Shown piece by piece: positions 48,704 to 59,668 of a stretch of DNA of 60,000 nt. The notes below the pieces were generated by a model. It saw nothing but the letters and a program-made list of their open reading frames with translations, made no database searches and was not told the DNA's origin. The position numbers and the translations under genes are program-made. Source of the DNA: Polytrichum commune (Eukaryota; Streptophyta; Polytrichopsida; Polytrichales; Polytrichaceae). The stretch spans positions 5,396,001 through 5,456,000 of the forward strand of contig OX485804.1 of assembly GCA_950295325.1 (NCBI GenBank). The letters are read 5' to 3'. Numbering within the stretch: the stretch's first letter is position 1; the number at the start of each line of letters is the position of its first letter.

Positions 48704-49938
48704 CAAAGAAATTTTGTATCCCTAGAATTTCAATACTTCTTTCTTCAATACCTTCTTGAAATGCAAAACTCGGTAAATTTCTTCTTGTTCTTTGTTCATT
48801 TTGCATACAATATATTCATGATGATGGTGCTTTGTTGATATTTCATCCTGAAGATCAAAAGTGGAAGAAAGAATTGTCTTGTTGATATTTCATTTTGTAT
48901 TCAATTTTCGTCTAGCCAATGATCACAATCCAAACAAAACAGTTAGTCTCACAATTCATTTTTATCAATTTTTTTCTCATTTTAACAAATCATGTTGTTT
49001 GTGTAAATTATAATTTGATTGGCTTGTTGTTTTATTTATTTTACATTTGTTGTGCATACTATCAAGTTAACAACACTCTTACTTGTTCGCTCTTTCAGTA
49101 ATACTTATGGATTGAAATGCATGCCTTTGGCTTTTCAAATGAATATCGACAAAGACCTTTCAGATAATGATATGGATTTGAATGATGATGTCCTATACAA
49201 CTTCATGGATGTTACTTCCTTACTGATGAGAGATGATGGTAGCTCACCTTGGAGAGGCCCACGAGAAAAACAATCATATTTTTTTCAAGTTTTAATTGAC
49301 GCTTTCTTAAAATTCGAAGGCATAGTTGTAGACCTCATTGATGTTACATGTATAAATCATTTTTTTTGCTTTACAATTATTTTTAATATGTTTTCTTTAC
49401 AAACTAACTTGCTCTCATTGATTGTTCTCTTAATAATTGTTTATTAACTCTTTGATAGGGCCCTCCACCCATGCTTGCCGCGTTTTGAAGCGTCACCTTT
49501 GGCGTTGGAAGGTGATAAAAATGTATCCTTTACCTATTGGCAAAGATACCAATTTTGAAGACTCAGATGATTCTCCAATTGTCAATCGTGAGGCCATCAA
49601 TCTATTTTGTGAGTAAATTTTGTTGTTTATCTTGTTTGAAAGCTTCATATGGTTGATTGTATAATTTTCACTTGAACTCTATTGTATATGCATATTTTTG
49701 GATTACTATGGATATATATATATCAATAATTATTAACACATTTATGTTGTCATGTGCTAGCAATGTGATACCACAATGGCACCGACGTTGGCGACATTTT
49801 TTTGAAGATCCAAGATTTGTAGCAAGTCCGTCACCTCCACGAAGCCTCCCTATCTATGCCGAGACCATGGCTTCCGTACTTGCTGCTCAATGTTCCTCTC
49901 CTTTTACCCATAGTAAAGCTAGACGTTATGATTGTTGA
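48704..49938 (+). pseudogene. 3' part of the decayed methyltransferase-like gene
   Basis: The reading continues from the upstream flank with KKFCIPRISILLSS, a stop, then HDDGALLIFHPEDQKWKKE (about 48818). The next exon starts after TTTCAG at about 49099 and contains SPWRGPREKQSYFFQVLI, then FEGIVVDLIDVT. After a GTATAAAT...TTTGATAG intron comes PSTHACRVLKRHLWRWK (from about 49461). A last exon at about 49763-49938 ends FTHSKARRYDC. In beta-class DNA amino-methyltransferases a PxExxxxLI block precedes a DxFxGxGT block and a helix ending in KR; the layout here imitates that order, but the catalytic and SAM residues are degenerate. The splice sites look usable. Decay is shown by at least one stop and by the retroelement insertion. 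Confidence 0.5.
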
Positions 49939-51880
49939 AATTTGGATTTCATAGATTTAGAGGCCGAATCATGATCAACATCCATCACTTCAAGTTATAG
50001 TGATGGTTAGTTTTTTATTAGCACATGTTTAACTGCTAGATTCATTATTGGTATTAATTCTTTAAAATACATTTACTTGTGATATACCTTGAAGAACTTA
50101 CACATGTTTTGTGTCCAACTCTATATTTTTTGTACTGTCTATATTTGTGTTGTATAAACACAGGGCGATCACACCCCCTAACGTTTTGTAACCACGTGTG
50201 ATAATGAGATATGTAAAGGGGGGATATTCATGCACATCTCAATATTTTTTTCCGCCTTATTTGTAGATATAAAGCTACTTTGATGTATTTTTTAGCACCC
50301 TATATTTCTTTGTAATTATTTAAAGAGGCTAATTTTTGGCACCATATTTTTTATATAAATCGTACAAGTACCAAATAATGGACGGAATACTATAGCATTG
50401 CAAAATTGACTATGTGAGCAACAAACATTCCATACCATCCATCTTGTCATTCAATTGGTTTTAATTAGTTTTACACAACCAATAGTATTTGGGTACTAGT
50501 TAAAGGGTTATCAATAAACATGGAGATAACAAAATATACAAGCTAACATAGACAAGTTGTAAACACGGATAGAATTAAACATGAATTACAATTTGTTGTG
50601 ACAAGACCTAGAATTTTGCACAACTACTTACTCCAAAAAAAATTTGCATTTAAATACAAGAAAGCTAAATACAAAAGCCATAATTATTGTATTGATCCTA
50701 CTATACATTTTTGGGGGATCCAATATCTATAATAATAATAATAATAATAATAATAATTTCTACTGATTACTAAAATGAAGGATTTATTCATCACCCTATT
50801 TTACATATAATCATGTAGGGGACATATTTCCAATGCTATGGTAGATCTAATGAATTTATAATTTTTACCCTCAACGAATTAAATTGATCTCATTTTTTTA
50901 TCTTGCGTGGTTTCTAAAATTCTGATACTCACCTCCCCGAATGTATAAATGACCTATTACAAAATTGAGTATCATTTGCAACATGTTTTGTATCATTGTT
51001 TAATGTGTTCATATTATGAATGTTAATGATCATCATTATCATGAGCATCATTCACTTCAACTTTGTCTATTCCATTGTCATACAACATACAATACAATTA
51101 AAAAAAATGTATATGATAAATATATATTTGCCCATAGTCGTGTACATATTGGTTTTTTTCATTGCTCACTGCTCACAATCTAGCATTCATATTGTTTGTC
51201 CTCCCCGATCTTCTTATTACTGAACCCTAAAATTATAATCTTTAGGCCACAGTTATAGGATATTAGTGGTCCTATTACCAAATATTTTGCTTTCTTCATC
51301 ACTCACAAATTACCACTCATTGCTCATCACTCACTGCTCACTGCTCACTACTCATTGCTCACCGCTCATTGCTCACAGCTCACTGCTCATTGCTCACCGC
51401 TCACAAGATAGCACTCCCCATTGTTCGGGTTGGTATTATCTCTTGCAAAATATGCAAAGCACATGTGTCAAAGGAACAATGTAATTTCTTAGTGATAACG
51501 TATAAGTTTGCAATAAAAGTTGCTGATGCCTTCTGGCAGCTGGGCAAGTCAGTGACACGCACCAAGATGCAAAATGAACATGCCTAATACAAGTGTGCTG
51601 ACAGAAAATGGTCCAAGAGGGTTGCAAGATATGGCTCCTACTGACACTGCAGTGATCATAAAAATGAGTGCTCTAGAGCTCACATTATTGACATATATAT
51701 ATATATATATATTCCTGGTCAGAAATTCAAGGATAGTCCCCCGTTCGCAAAGCTTTTGAGTTGGGAGGTTTTCTTATGAGTGAACCATAAAAGCTTGGCT
51801 GGGGCAGCCATTGTCACCTCCAAGCTCCACTGGCAAGATTTTCCAGTGGAGTGCATACAACCTGCAGAGGCTGTAATTTG
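49939..51880. other. AT-rich gene-free spacer
   Basis: No supportable gene. It contains an (ATA)n run at 50728-50757, a (TA)n run at about 51692-51712, and at 51297-51404 an imperfect minisatellite of 8-10-bp units such as CTCATTG and CTCACTG. Confidence 0.6.
51297..51404 (+). repeat. Imperfect short tandem array (GCTCACT/GCTCATT)
   Basis: About twelve degenerate units alternate GCTCATT, GCTCACT, GCTCACC and GCTCACA. The reverse-complement type (GAGCAATGAG, GAGCGGTGAGCGGT) occurs at 28428-28495, in another gene-free region. Confidence 0.8.
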
Positions 51881-54056
51881 AACTTCAATTCATGGCACTC
51901 CAACACCAACACACATGATGCCGTTCATCAAAAATCGTGTTTCATCCAATAATTATCTTTCAAAGAGCTCTGAAGAGAGCTCACTGATGACTGAATCAAG
52001 TGTCAATTCCAGCATATTGGCCAGCATGGAAAGAATTGATCCGTAGGTGGGTGAAATTAGGGAACCGCCTTAGAAAGAAGACTCTGAGGAAGAAGAAGAA
52101 GAGCTATCCATTCATGCTCTTACACATGAGAAATCAAGCACTATTGTTTGGATTGGAAAAGACAGGAGCAGCATGTCACCAGTACAAAGAGAGGGGATGT
52201 CGGGTGATTCAAGTGAATCACCACAAACCCCATTCCATCTTACAAGAGAAATTTGGGTGATCATGGTGGTCACAAGCTGCAAGTGGAATTGCGAAAGCAG
52301 GCGATAAAAGGTCGGGAAGAAGCATGTGTCTCATCGAATCCATGTTGCACACACTACAAGGATATGAGTCCTAGGCAATGAACCTACGTCACTGGAAACT
52401 TGTCTTATGTAACTGGAGAATTTGCGAATCTAGCATACTCCTAGATTTGCACTTTTCTTTCATCGATGTGGGACGATTGCGTACATATCGTATGCTAGTA
52501 GTGACAGGTATGGAATGCTTGGACCTGGTGGAGTTCCAGGAGACAAAGTCAAAAAATTGACGAAGAATTTCTCTAATGGGCATCTGGAAAGTTATGGTCA
52601 TCTCCAAGCACGGTAGCCGGTATTACTTATGCTGATGTGCTAATTTTTGTATGCTTTGTACAACAGATTTTTTGGGAGACATCTCTCTTGAAAATCCTCG
52701 GAGACTAACCTTCTGTAGGCTTTGGAATTTGTCAATTATATGTCAAGTTCTAAGTTTGACAAGTATTAGCTTGTATGGACATGTGTGATGTACTTCAGTG
52801 GCAAAAGAAGATGAAATTAACATTGATTTCATGCAATAAGGTAGACAGTGTTAATCCGCATAGCAATAACATAGACATCTATGATTAAGTGGTGTGGGGG
52901 TAGGTGTGGATCGAAGAGTGGACACCAAAAAGACTACTTGCTCAAAATGTGTTAACCACTCTAAGTTCAATAGTCAACATAATTGAGGAACCTAGATGAC
53001 CATTTAATGTCTACGAGAGTTTACACTTTGACAATTAATAGGATATCATAGATTATTTTCATGCAATAATCTTGTACGGAATATGTGTAATGTACATTTT
53101 TGACATGTAAAACAAGATGACAGTAGGAACACTTTTATGCATGTAAGTTTCTAATATCATCATTGGTGTAGGTGATACAGAGACCCATTTAAACGACAAG
53201 AATCTACATGGGAGGTAAGCTTATTTGAAGTTGCGGACCTAGACATTCAGCTTCTGGATTGGCTATATCTATATATGCGCTGGAGGGGATTGAAATTAGA
53301 AGTGAGCTCCTTTAGTCGAAGAAAGAATGCATTGATAATACTTGTGAAGCACAATGGCCGGTATACCACATTTCAGTGCCTGCGGTTTGTAGGTTGGGGG
53401 AACAAGGTTTTGTTTTGTCTTTTAAAATTAAAAAAGAAAGAAAGAAGACAAATGAAACAAATCTCAGGAGAACAAGGTTTTGAGCAAAGCAGCCACAAGT
53501 GAAGAAGTCATGTCACCTAATCCTATACAAAACCTAATAGTGAGTATTTTTATTGCCTTGAGTCATAATACCCTGTGTATGTGACGATTCGGCTCCTCCC
53601 CCCCCCCCCCCCACCCCTATATAAAGCTATGTTGGGGACCAATGAAAGAGTTTGTTTTCTGTTCCATAAAATGCAGCCAATTCTATGCGACTAGCCTGTT
53701 TTGACAAGGCTGATGCCTCAATATCCATTGCGTGCATTGACGTTTCTCCTGGTCGTATTTTAATTACTGAGCCATCTCTTGCGAGCTAATTGATGATATA
53801 TGTTAGCTGCTGATGAATTTTTATTTGATGATGAGAATAGAACGAGTTCAACCCGTAGAGCATAACTTGCAATCGCCATCCCAAGCAGATATTGGAGATG
53901 AGCCAGTGAAGAAGATCGGAAAATTGGACAGTCTTCCTAATGTTGCCACCACAAGCAGATTGCATTTGGTGGAACGAGGTGACGCAGTGGGCACTGAAAT
54001 TGGTTTGGGCGACTGGATTGTGGAGAGCTTCCAGGATGGTGCAAAAGAATCAGTAA
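51881..54056 (+). pseudogene. Unidentified coding-like exons, probably a broken gene
   Basis: One + frame at about 51915-52315 reads protein-like through two TAG codons. It has FIKNRVSSNNYLSKSSEESS, then an acidic run (KEDSEEEEEEL), then HALTHEKSSTIVWIGKDRSS and PVQREGMSGDSSESPQTPFH. A small exon-like block at about 53173-53215 (TTGGTGTAG|...|GTAAGC) reads GDTETHLNDKNLHGR. Another exon-like block at 53816-54056 contains RVQPVEHNLQSPSQADIGDE and TSRLHLVERGDAVGTEIGLG, and ends before GTAAGT. I do not recognise the family and see no further exons downstream. A truncated or decayed host gene is the simplest reading; chance frames are possible. Confidence 0.3.
52891..53060 (+). repeat. Dispersed repeat family B, copy 3
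   Basis: Blocks GTGGTGTGGGGGTAGGTGTG, GATCGAAGAGTGGACACC, GCTCAAAATGTGTTAACCA and TCAATAGTCAACATAATTG, shared with 8090-8290 and 23256-23430. Confidence 0.55.
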
Positions 54057-54333
54057 GTTGAAAGGTCTGCTGTATATTTAAGAAATTCAAAGAACTCGAT
54101 GTCAATTAGGCGTAACTGGCCTAATACACTCTAAACTCTGTAATTTCAACCTCCTTGATGACACTCCTCCTCTTATATCCTGAAACATTAGGGAACAGAT
54201 GTTCTCAGTTTGAATCTAACTCCTTGTTGCCACGTATACCATACACCATAGGTCTTGACATCGAAATAAACCACCGATTTACCGTCAATTGCCAACTCAG
54301 TTTCTCATCTTGACTTGGAGTCCACATTCTAAG

Positions 54334-54359
54334 TTTTTTTTTTTTTTTTTTTTTTTTTT
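54334..54359 (+). repeat. Poly-T tract
   Basis: 26 consecutive T residues followed by GGGG. It could be the reversed tail of a retroposed sequence, but I see no retroposon body next to it. Confidence 0.85.
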
Positions 54360-54817
54360 GGGGTCGTAGGTTCTAAGATAAGCAAGTCTTAAGTGGACGT
54401 TTTTAGCCTTGTCATAACATTATTAAGCAGTGTGTGTTCGTTCATGAAGGTCCCGAGAACATAACCATGGGATGTCGTAGCTAGTGCAGATTATGTCTGA
54501 ATCTGCAGTAATTGCGGCATCCCATGATGATATTCTCAGGGCCCACATGAACAAACGCGCTCCTTAATAATGCTATGGTCCCCTTCTCAATTAATGTGAG
54601 AAGATCGCCAATTCCAAATCGTGCCCATAGCCATTCTCCTCATGATTTTTGGAGCCCATATGAATATCTTATTCATTATCAAAGTGAAGATTTTTGTAGA
54701 CATTAAATGGTCATATACGTCCTCCCCACCCCCCCCCCCCCCCATATCTTGACTATTGAGCTCAAAATGATTAACATATTTTGAGCACATAGTTCAATCC
54801 TTTTTCAACACATCCTA

Positions 54818-54870
54818 TATATTATTGGGGGCGTATATTATTGGGGGCGTATATTATTGGGGACGTATAT
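54818..54870 (+). repeat. 16-bp minisatellite
   Basis: Three near-perfect units of ATATTATTGGGGGCGT (the last has GGGGACGT), directly before the 0.5-kb tandem duplication. Confidence 0.85.
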
Positions 54871-54886
54871 TGTCATGAGCATACAA

Positions 54887-55858
54887 ATGACAAGTGTCAT
54901 GTGTTTATATTTTAGTATCCAAAGAGGAAGATATTGTTGAGCATACTAATGGCAAGTGTCATTTGTGTACACTTTAGTCAACTTGTAGACCATGTGTGTA
55001 ACATAGGCATGTACCTCATAACACTATTGAGCATACTCATGCCAAGATATTAGTAAGCGCACTAGTTGAACGCCAAATGTCATGAGATGACACTTATGAT
55101 GAAGTTGTTAATCAACAATGTAACCTAGCATATTCTTCAAAATAGGGTAAGTGATAGTATTACACATATGACACTAAATACCATAAACGGTGTACTACCA
55201 AAGTTCAATGTAAGATTTGTGGGCCTTATGTCAATAGTGGAAACGGTGGATCTACATGACATGCTAATCTAACACAAAGTGCCCAAAATGACACCAAATG
55301 GTTACTGACGATATGACACCAACCATTCACTGGTCATATGGTCAGTCAACAATCACCAACCATTGTCATGACAATCCATTTGTATGCTCATGACAAGTGC
55401 CATGTGTTTATATTTTAGTATCCAAAGAGGAAGATATTGTTGAGCGTACTAATGGCAAGTGTCATTTGTGTACACTTTAGTCAACTTGTAGACCATGTGT
55501 GTAGCATAGGCATGTACCTCATAACACTATTGAGCATCCTCATGCCAAGATATTAGTAAGCGCACTAGTTGAACGCCAAGTGTCATGAGATGACACTTAT
55601 GATGAAGTTGTTAATCAACAATGTAACCTAGCATATTCTTCAAAATAGGGTAAGTGATACTATTACACATGTGACACTAAATACCAAAAACGGTGTACTA
55701 CCAAAGTTCAATGTTCAGTGTCATTAGTGGAAATGGTGGATCTACGTGACATGCTAATCTAACACAAAGTGCCCAAAATGACACCAAATGGTTACTGACG
55801 ATATGACACCAAACATTCACTAGTCATATGGTCAGTCAACAATCACCAACCACTGTCA
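54887..55858 (+). repeat. 0.48-kb tandem direct duplication
   Basis: Unit 1 is 54887-55367 and unit 2 is 55390-55858. Both start ATGACAAGTG and end ATCACCAACCA. By eye they are more than 90% alike, with a short deletion in unit 2 near 55710. No ORF. Each unit contains smaller imperfect repeats of AAGTGTCAT and TGACACCAAA type, so the source may itself be a MITE-like element. Confidence 0.9.
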
Positions 55859-56327
55859 ACAAAGTGTCATTTTGGCAAGGGTGGAAATAACCCAACTTTT
55901 TCAACCGATGCATTGGGTTTTTGGTGTTAATGCAAAAAACCCGATTTTTGCAAATAGAACCATCGTTTTATTCCAGCACTAGGCACTTGGCAGTCGACAC
56001 TAGCATTGGCATACATTGGGCCCTCTACCTTATAATCTCAACTCATCTACAAGAAAACCAAATAAAACTAGATTACGCTGGACCTCATACGATTGGGGTT
56101 TTTTTTTTTTTTTTTTTAAACTATGAAAAACTCAACTGTAAAAAACCACGTGGTGCCAGCCTTGCATTCTGGACACTTCATATTAGATTAGCGTGTCACA
56201 TGGACCCACCATTCCTACTAGTGTGTGGTAAGATGAGGGGTACTTTGAGAGCATCCGACATCATCAATAGCCATCTTGAAATCATGCCACTGATTAGTTA
56301 CACACGTTAGTGTCGGAGACAATGAAC

Positions 56328-56940
56328 AGGGAGAACTGGCTGTTAGTTACAGATGAACCAATTGAGTTTGAGAAGTAAGCGGTTGAAGTTCAAGACTTCA
56401 GGAAATTTACTGACCATTTTATAGAATTTATCCCAATTTAATAAAGAAAACCGGAAGATGTCAACATCTATGATCGGGGAGAACCGGCAGGTAGTTACAG
56501 ATGAGCTGGTTGAGGTTGAGATATAACCAATTGAAGTTCAAGACTGTAGGAAAATTACCGATCATTTTAGAGGAATTTATAGAATATATACCCCAATTTA
56601 ATGAAGGAAAACCGGAGGATGTCATGATGCAACCGGTTGGACTTGCAAACACTAGGATCTCAACCAGTTATGCCCAAAAATCTCCCCAATCACTGGTCAA
56701 CATGTAACATGTTCAACTTGGAAACACTAGGATATTGATCGATTATGCTCCAAAAATCTTTGCGGACACTAGTCCAAGAGGATTTTGACCACAATCAATC
56801 AAGATCCTAGTGTTTTCATTTTGATCTTTTTTTGTTGACTTGAGGTATATTCTATATATTCCTCAAAAATGATCGGTGATTTTCTTGAAGTCTTGAACTT
56901 CAACCGGTTATTTCTCAAACATGAGCTGGATCATAAAACT
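56328..56940. repeat. Foldback (long inverted repeat) element
   Basis: A unit containing AGTTACAGATGA, TTGAAGTTCAAGACT and ACCGATCATTTT occurs directly twice (about 56345-56460 and 56490-56625). It occurs once more in inverted orientation at about 56841-56932 (AAAATGATCGGTGATTTTC, AGTCTTGAACTTCAACCGG). Inner arms at about 56718-56748 and 56793-56821 (AACACTAGGAT...ATCGATTA) also pair. The transcript would fold into a hairpin with arms of roughly 200 nt. No coding is visible. Confidence 0.75.
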
Positions 56941-57400
56941 ACATTTTTCTGTCTAGTTAGTGTGGGCCACACTAACTCCCAATTATCCACACTATTTTTT
57001 TTTAATTATCATTTGAAGTGGCCCACTATAATTTTTTGACAAATTAGAGCAGGCTTTTTAGTCTGCAAATTTGGATGAATATTCAAAGCAAGGGAAGTAC
57101 TATAAATTAACAGTGTTAGCCAAGGGATTACACTATAAAATTAATGTGGCCACACCAATTAGACAAAGCAGTGTAGTGGTCAGTTCTCCCTGTTCATTGA
57201 AGCACATCTAAGTTGACCTAAACCCACAAAACCAACCAAATTTCAAATCAATCACCTGGGCTAATTAATCCATCCCCACAAATAAGGACATCCGACTAGT
57301 ACACTATTTTGTCTATTTAGTGTGGATTACCATTCAGAGTTACGTGTTGCTATACATTTTTACCAACTAAATTATATCATATTCGTTGGTGTGCATACTA

Positions 57401-57468
57401 ACTACACTAAATATGATCTTTAATATATATCACCAATTCTAATTTTCTTGCTCCATACTAATTGTAAT
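57401..57468 (-). repeat. Dispersed repeat family A, copy 3
   Basis: The reverse complement reads ATTACAATTAGTATGGAGCA, AGAATTGGTGATATATATTA and AAGATCATATTTAGTGTAGT, matching copies 1 and 2. The neighbouring sequence at 57331-57357 carries a MITE-type end (GAGTTACGTGTTGCTATAC). Confidence 0.55.
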
Positions 57469-57903
57469 CCGCGGTGTAGTGTCACCAACACTAAATATTA
57501 ACCTAAGAGTATTTGTCATTCCTTGTAAATAAAATAAATTAAAAGAAAAAAAAGAAGAAGTGGGCATTATAGATTTACAGTGTTGCAAGTATGATCACTT
57601 ACTAAGTGGTTTTTCATCCAAATTTCAATCATCCATGACAATATTTCATCATAGATTTGTTAGGATGCAAATTATACCAAACTTTATTTCAATAATTGGC
57701 ATTTGGATGAATTGAAAGTAAGTGGGGATGACAGTATATGTAAACTCATTCATAGAATGTGTCCCTAAAATAGTTACCGTAATGGCATAAAATGACATAT
57801 GACATCAAATATCATATTAAGTGTACTTATGTTATTTGGGTAACAAATGTATTCTCAGTAGCATGTTTTAACAATGCGTAACTCCAAATTGTAACCGACA
57901 CTA

Positions 57904-58060
57904 AGGGGCGGTTTACACCATAGACCATGAACTCGTCCCACGGAAGATGCCTTATTCCGCGGTACGAGGTCATGGTCTACATTTCATGGTCCGAGTTCTT
58001 AAAAATTTGATTTACACAGCCGTTGGGCCCCTCACTAGGTGTAAACCGAATGTGGACCAA
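57904..58060. mobile_element. Possible left end of the PIF/Harbinger element, with stem-loop
   Basis: GGGGCGGTTTACACCATAGA begins right after CTAA; a TAA target would fit the superfamily. The sequence is rich in internal inverted repeats: ACCATGAACTCGT pairs with ACGAGGTCATGGT, and CGGTTTACACC pairs with GGTGTAAACCG. No matching right end is seen before 60000, so the element either continues beyond the window or has lost its end. Confidence 0.5.
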
Positions 58061-58239
58061 GAGGAATGACCATGCGGCAAGAAGTGGATGTGCTGATTTT
58101 TTTAATATAAGCCCAACAAGTGCAGTTTTGGGAAAAAATGAAGTTTGACCATTTTGTTGACTACAATTTGCCTTCACTTGCCTACACATGCCTTCACTTA
58201 TCTTGTCACTTAGTTTTTTCTTCTTTTCGCCTTAAAATT

Positions 58240-59346
58240 TAGCAAGTATGGTCGAAATGAAGGAGAGGAGGAGGAAGCTAGTCGTGCTACTATGATTGTA
58301 CATATTTTTGTACATGCTTGTGAAGAATGTTGTGGGCATTCAAACACTGATTTTGCAAAGAGAATGGGAAAAATTTGCAATTTTGAGCGTGGTTTACGAA
58401 AGCATTGGACGTAGAGAGAGGAACATATGGAGTCAAGAGATGATGTTGGGTTTTGTGGACCGGTTGCTATTGGGTTTGTGGACGGAGAAAGAATTTAGAA
58501 AGCGAACGTGAGTAACATATACGACATTTAGGTTTTTGTGTGAGAGGTTGGGTCCGTATTTGAAGAAAGAAGACACCCGTTTTAGGGTTACGGTACCGGT
58601 GTAAGAGAGGATAGCGATGTCATTGCATCGGTTGGGTAGTGGTGATGGATTGCAAACCATAGGTGATTTGTATGGAGTACATAAAAGCACATTGTCCATA
58701 ATAGTGAGAGAATTTTGCAAAGCCGTGAGAAAATATCTTCAACCAGTTTTCGTGCAAACTCCAAGTGAATCGCAGTTTAGGATTTTAGCTTTGAGGTTCG
58801 AGTAGTTGCACACAATACCTTACATCATAGGTGCGATAGATGGATCACATATTCCTGTTTTGGCTCCTATAATCGGCGGAGAAGATTATTATTGCAGAAA
58901 GTCATTTCATTCAGCGATTTTATAGGGAATTGTTGGACCAGATTGCATGTTTTGGGATTATGAGTTTGGATGGCCATGAAGTCTTCACGATCGGGCAGTA
59001 TTTCAAGTGACAAAAATTGGACGCGCTTACATTGAGGTTAAATTCCAACCATACAAGTTGATAGGAGATGTTGTATATCCAGTAAGGCCTTGGATGTATT
59101 GTCCATTCAAGGGTAGAAAAACAACGCTATCCGGAAAATAGACAAATTGGGATTTCATACAATCTTTGATGAGGATGTGCGTAGAGAGGGTGTTCGGGAT
59201 TTTGAAAAGCAGATGAAGGTTGATAATGAAATGACCTAAGGTACTTTTGAAGAAAATGCATAATATTGTAGCAGTTTGTATAGTATTGCACAATATATGC
59301 ATTGTCAATAACGAAGGTATAGAAGAATATTGGATTATTGAAGCAT
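58240..59346 (+). pseudogene. PIF/Harbinger (HARBI1-like) transposase, decayed
   Basis: This is a DDE-type nuclease that cuts and pastes PIF/Harbinger transposons. Order of blocks: RFLCERLGPYLKKEDTRF; AMSLHRLGSGDGLQTIGDLY and TLSIIVREFCKAV (helical N-terminal part); IIGAIDGSHIPVLAP with the first catalytic Asp at 58839-58841; GPDCMFWDYEFGWP-stop-SLHDRAVF with the second Asp; GDVVYPVRPWMYCPFKG; and CVERVFGILKSR with the catalytic Glu. All three catalytic positions can be seen, but at least seven stops interrupt the frame, so it is inactive. The family assignment is firm from the GAIDGSHI and VERVFGILK signatures. Confidence 0.9.
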
Positions 59347-59428
59347 AAAGTAATTAGCTAGAAGAATTATCGAGGGTGAAGTACGAGAAGGCAATGAATT
59401 ATGAGGAGAAAAAGTTGGAATTGCAGAA

Positions 59429-59668
59429 GTGCGAAGAATGATTTTAGCTAGGGAAGATGTGCCAATTACAGACGAAGAGAATGATGTAGAGACAAATTTA
59501 TTTTTGTTGAAAGAAATTGAGAAGGCTAATGATCTTCTGCGGAAAACTATAACAATGCACGAAACATTGGCAGGAAGTTTGTGGCAATATAAATTACGCA
59601 AAAAATCTAATATTATAAAAATTAATAGTGATAGTGATAGTGATAGTGATATTAAGTTATTGGATTAA
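59429..59668 (+). CDS. Short frame behind the Harbinger transposase
   Basis: A 79-residue open frame, charged and helical-looking (NLFLLKEIEKANDLLRK), ending in a run of Ser-Asp repeats encoded by a GTGATA-type hexamer repeat (59628-59650). It lies just after the transposase remnant and may belong to the same element, or to the C-terminal part of a partner protein. I do not recognise a domain. Low confidence that it is a gene. Confidence 0.25.
   Translation: MRRMILAREDVPITDEENDVETNLFLLKEIEKANDLLRKTITMHETLAGSLWQYKLRKKSNIIKINSDSDSDSDIKLLD

Larger units (their letters stand above)
41312..48707 (+). mobile_element. Ty3/Gypsy retrotransposon with DNA methyltransferase and PHD finger
   Basis: The outer ends are TGTC (41316) and GACA (48703), flanked by CAAA at 41312-41315 and 48704-48707. 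Two direct copies of a 433-bp LTR segment (41316-41748 and 48165-48597) look identical base for base. The last 105 bp before the right end (48599-48703) duplicates 48058-48162. The complete LTR may therefore be 539 bp (48165-48703), with the 5' copy truncated. The order inside is: abnormal 5' region without visible gag; ORF1 (retropepsin plus C5-methyltransferase); leaky-type TAG; ORF2 (RT, RNase H, integrase, PHD). No tRNA primer-binding site is recognisable after the 5' LTR. The two long intact ORFs and identical LTRs indicate a recent insertion. Confidence 0.93.

Noticed and set aside
51297-51404. CRISPR-like array
   Set aside because: The units are short, degenerate and without spacers, in a plant nuclear context.
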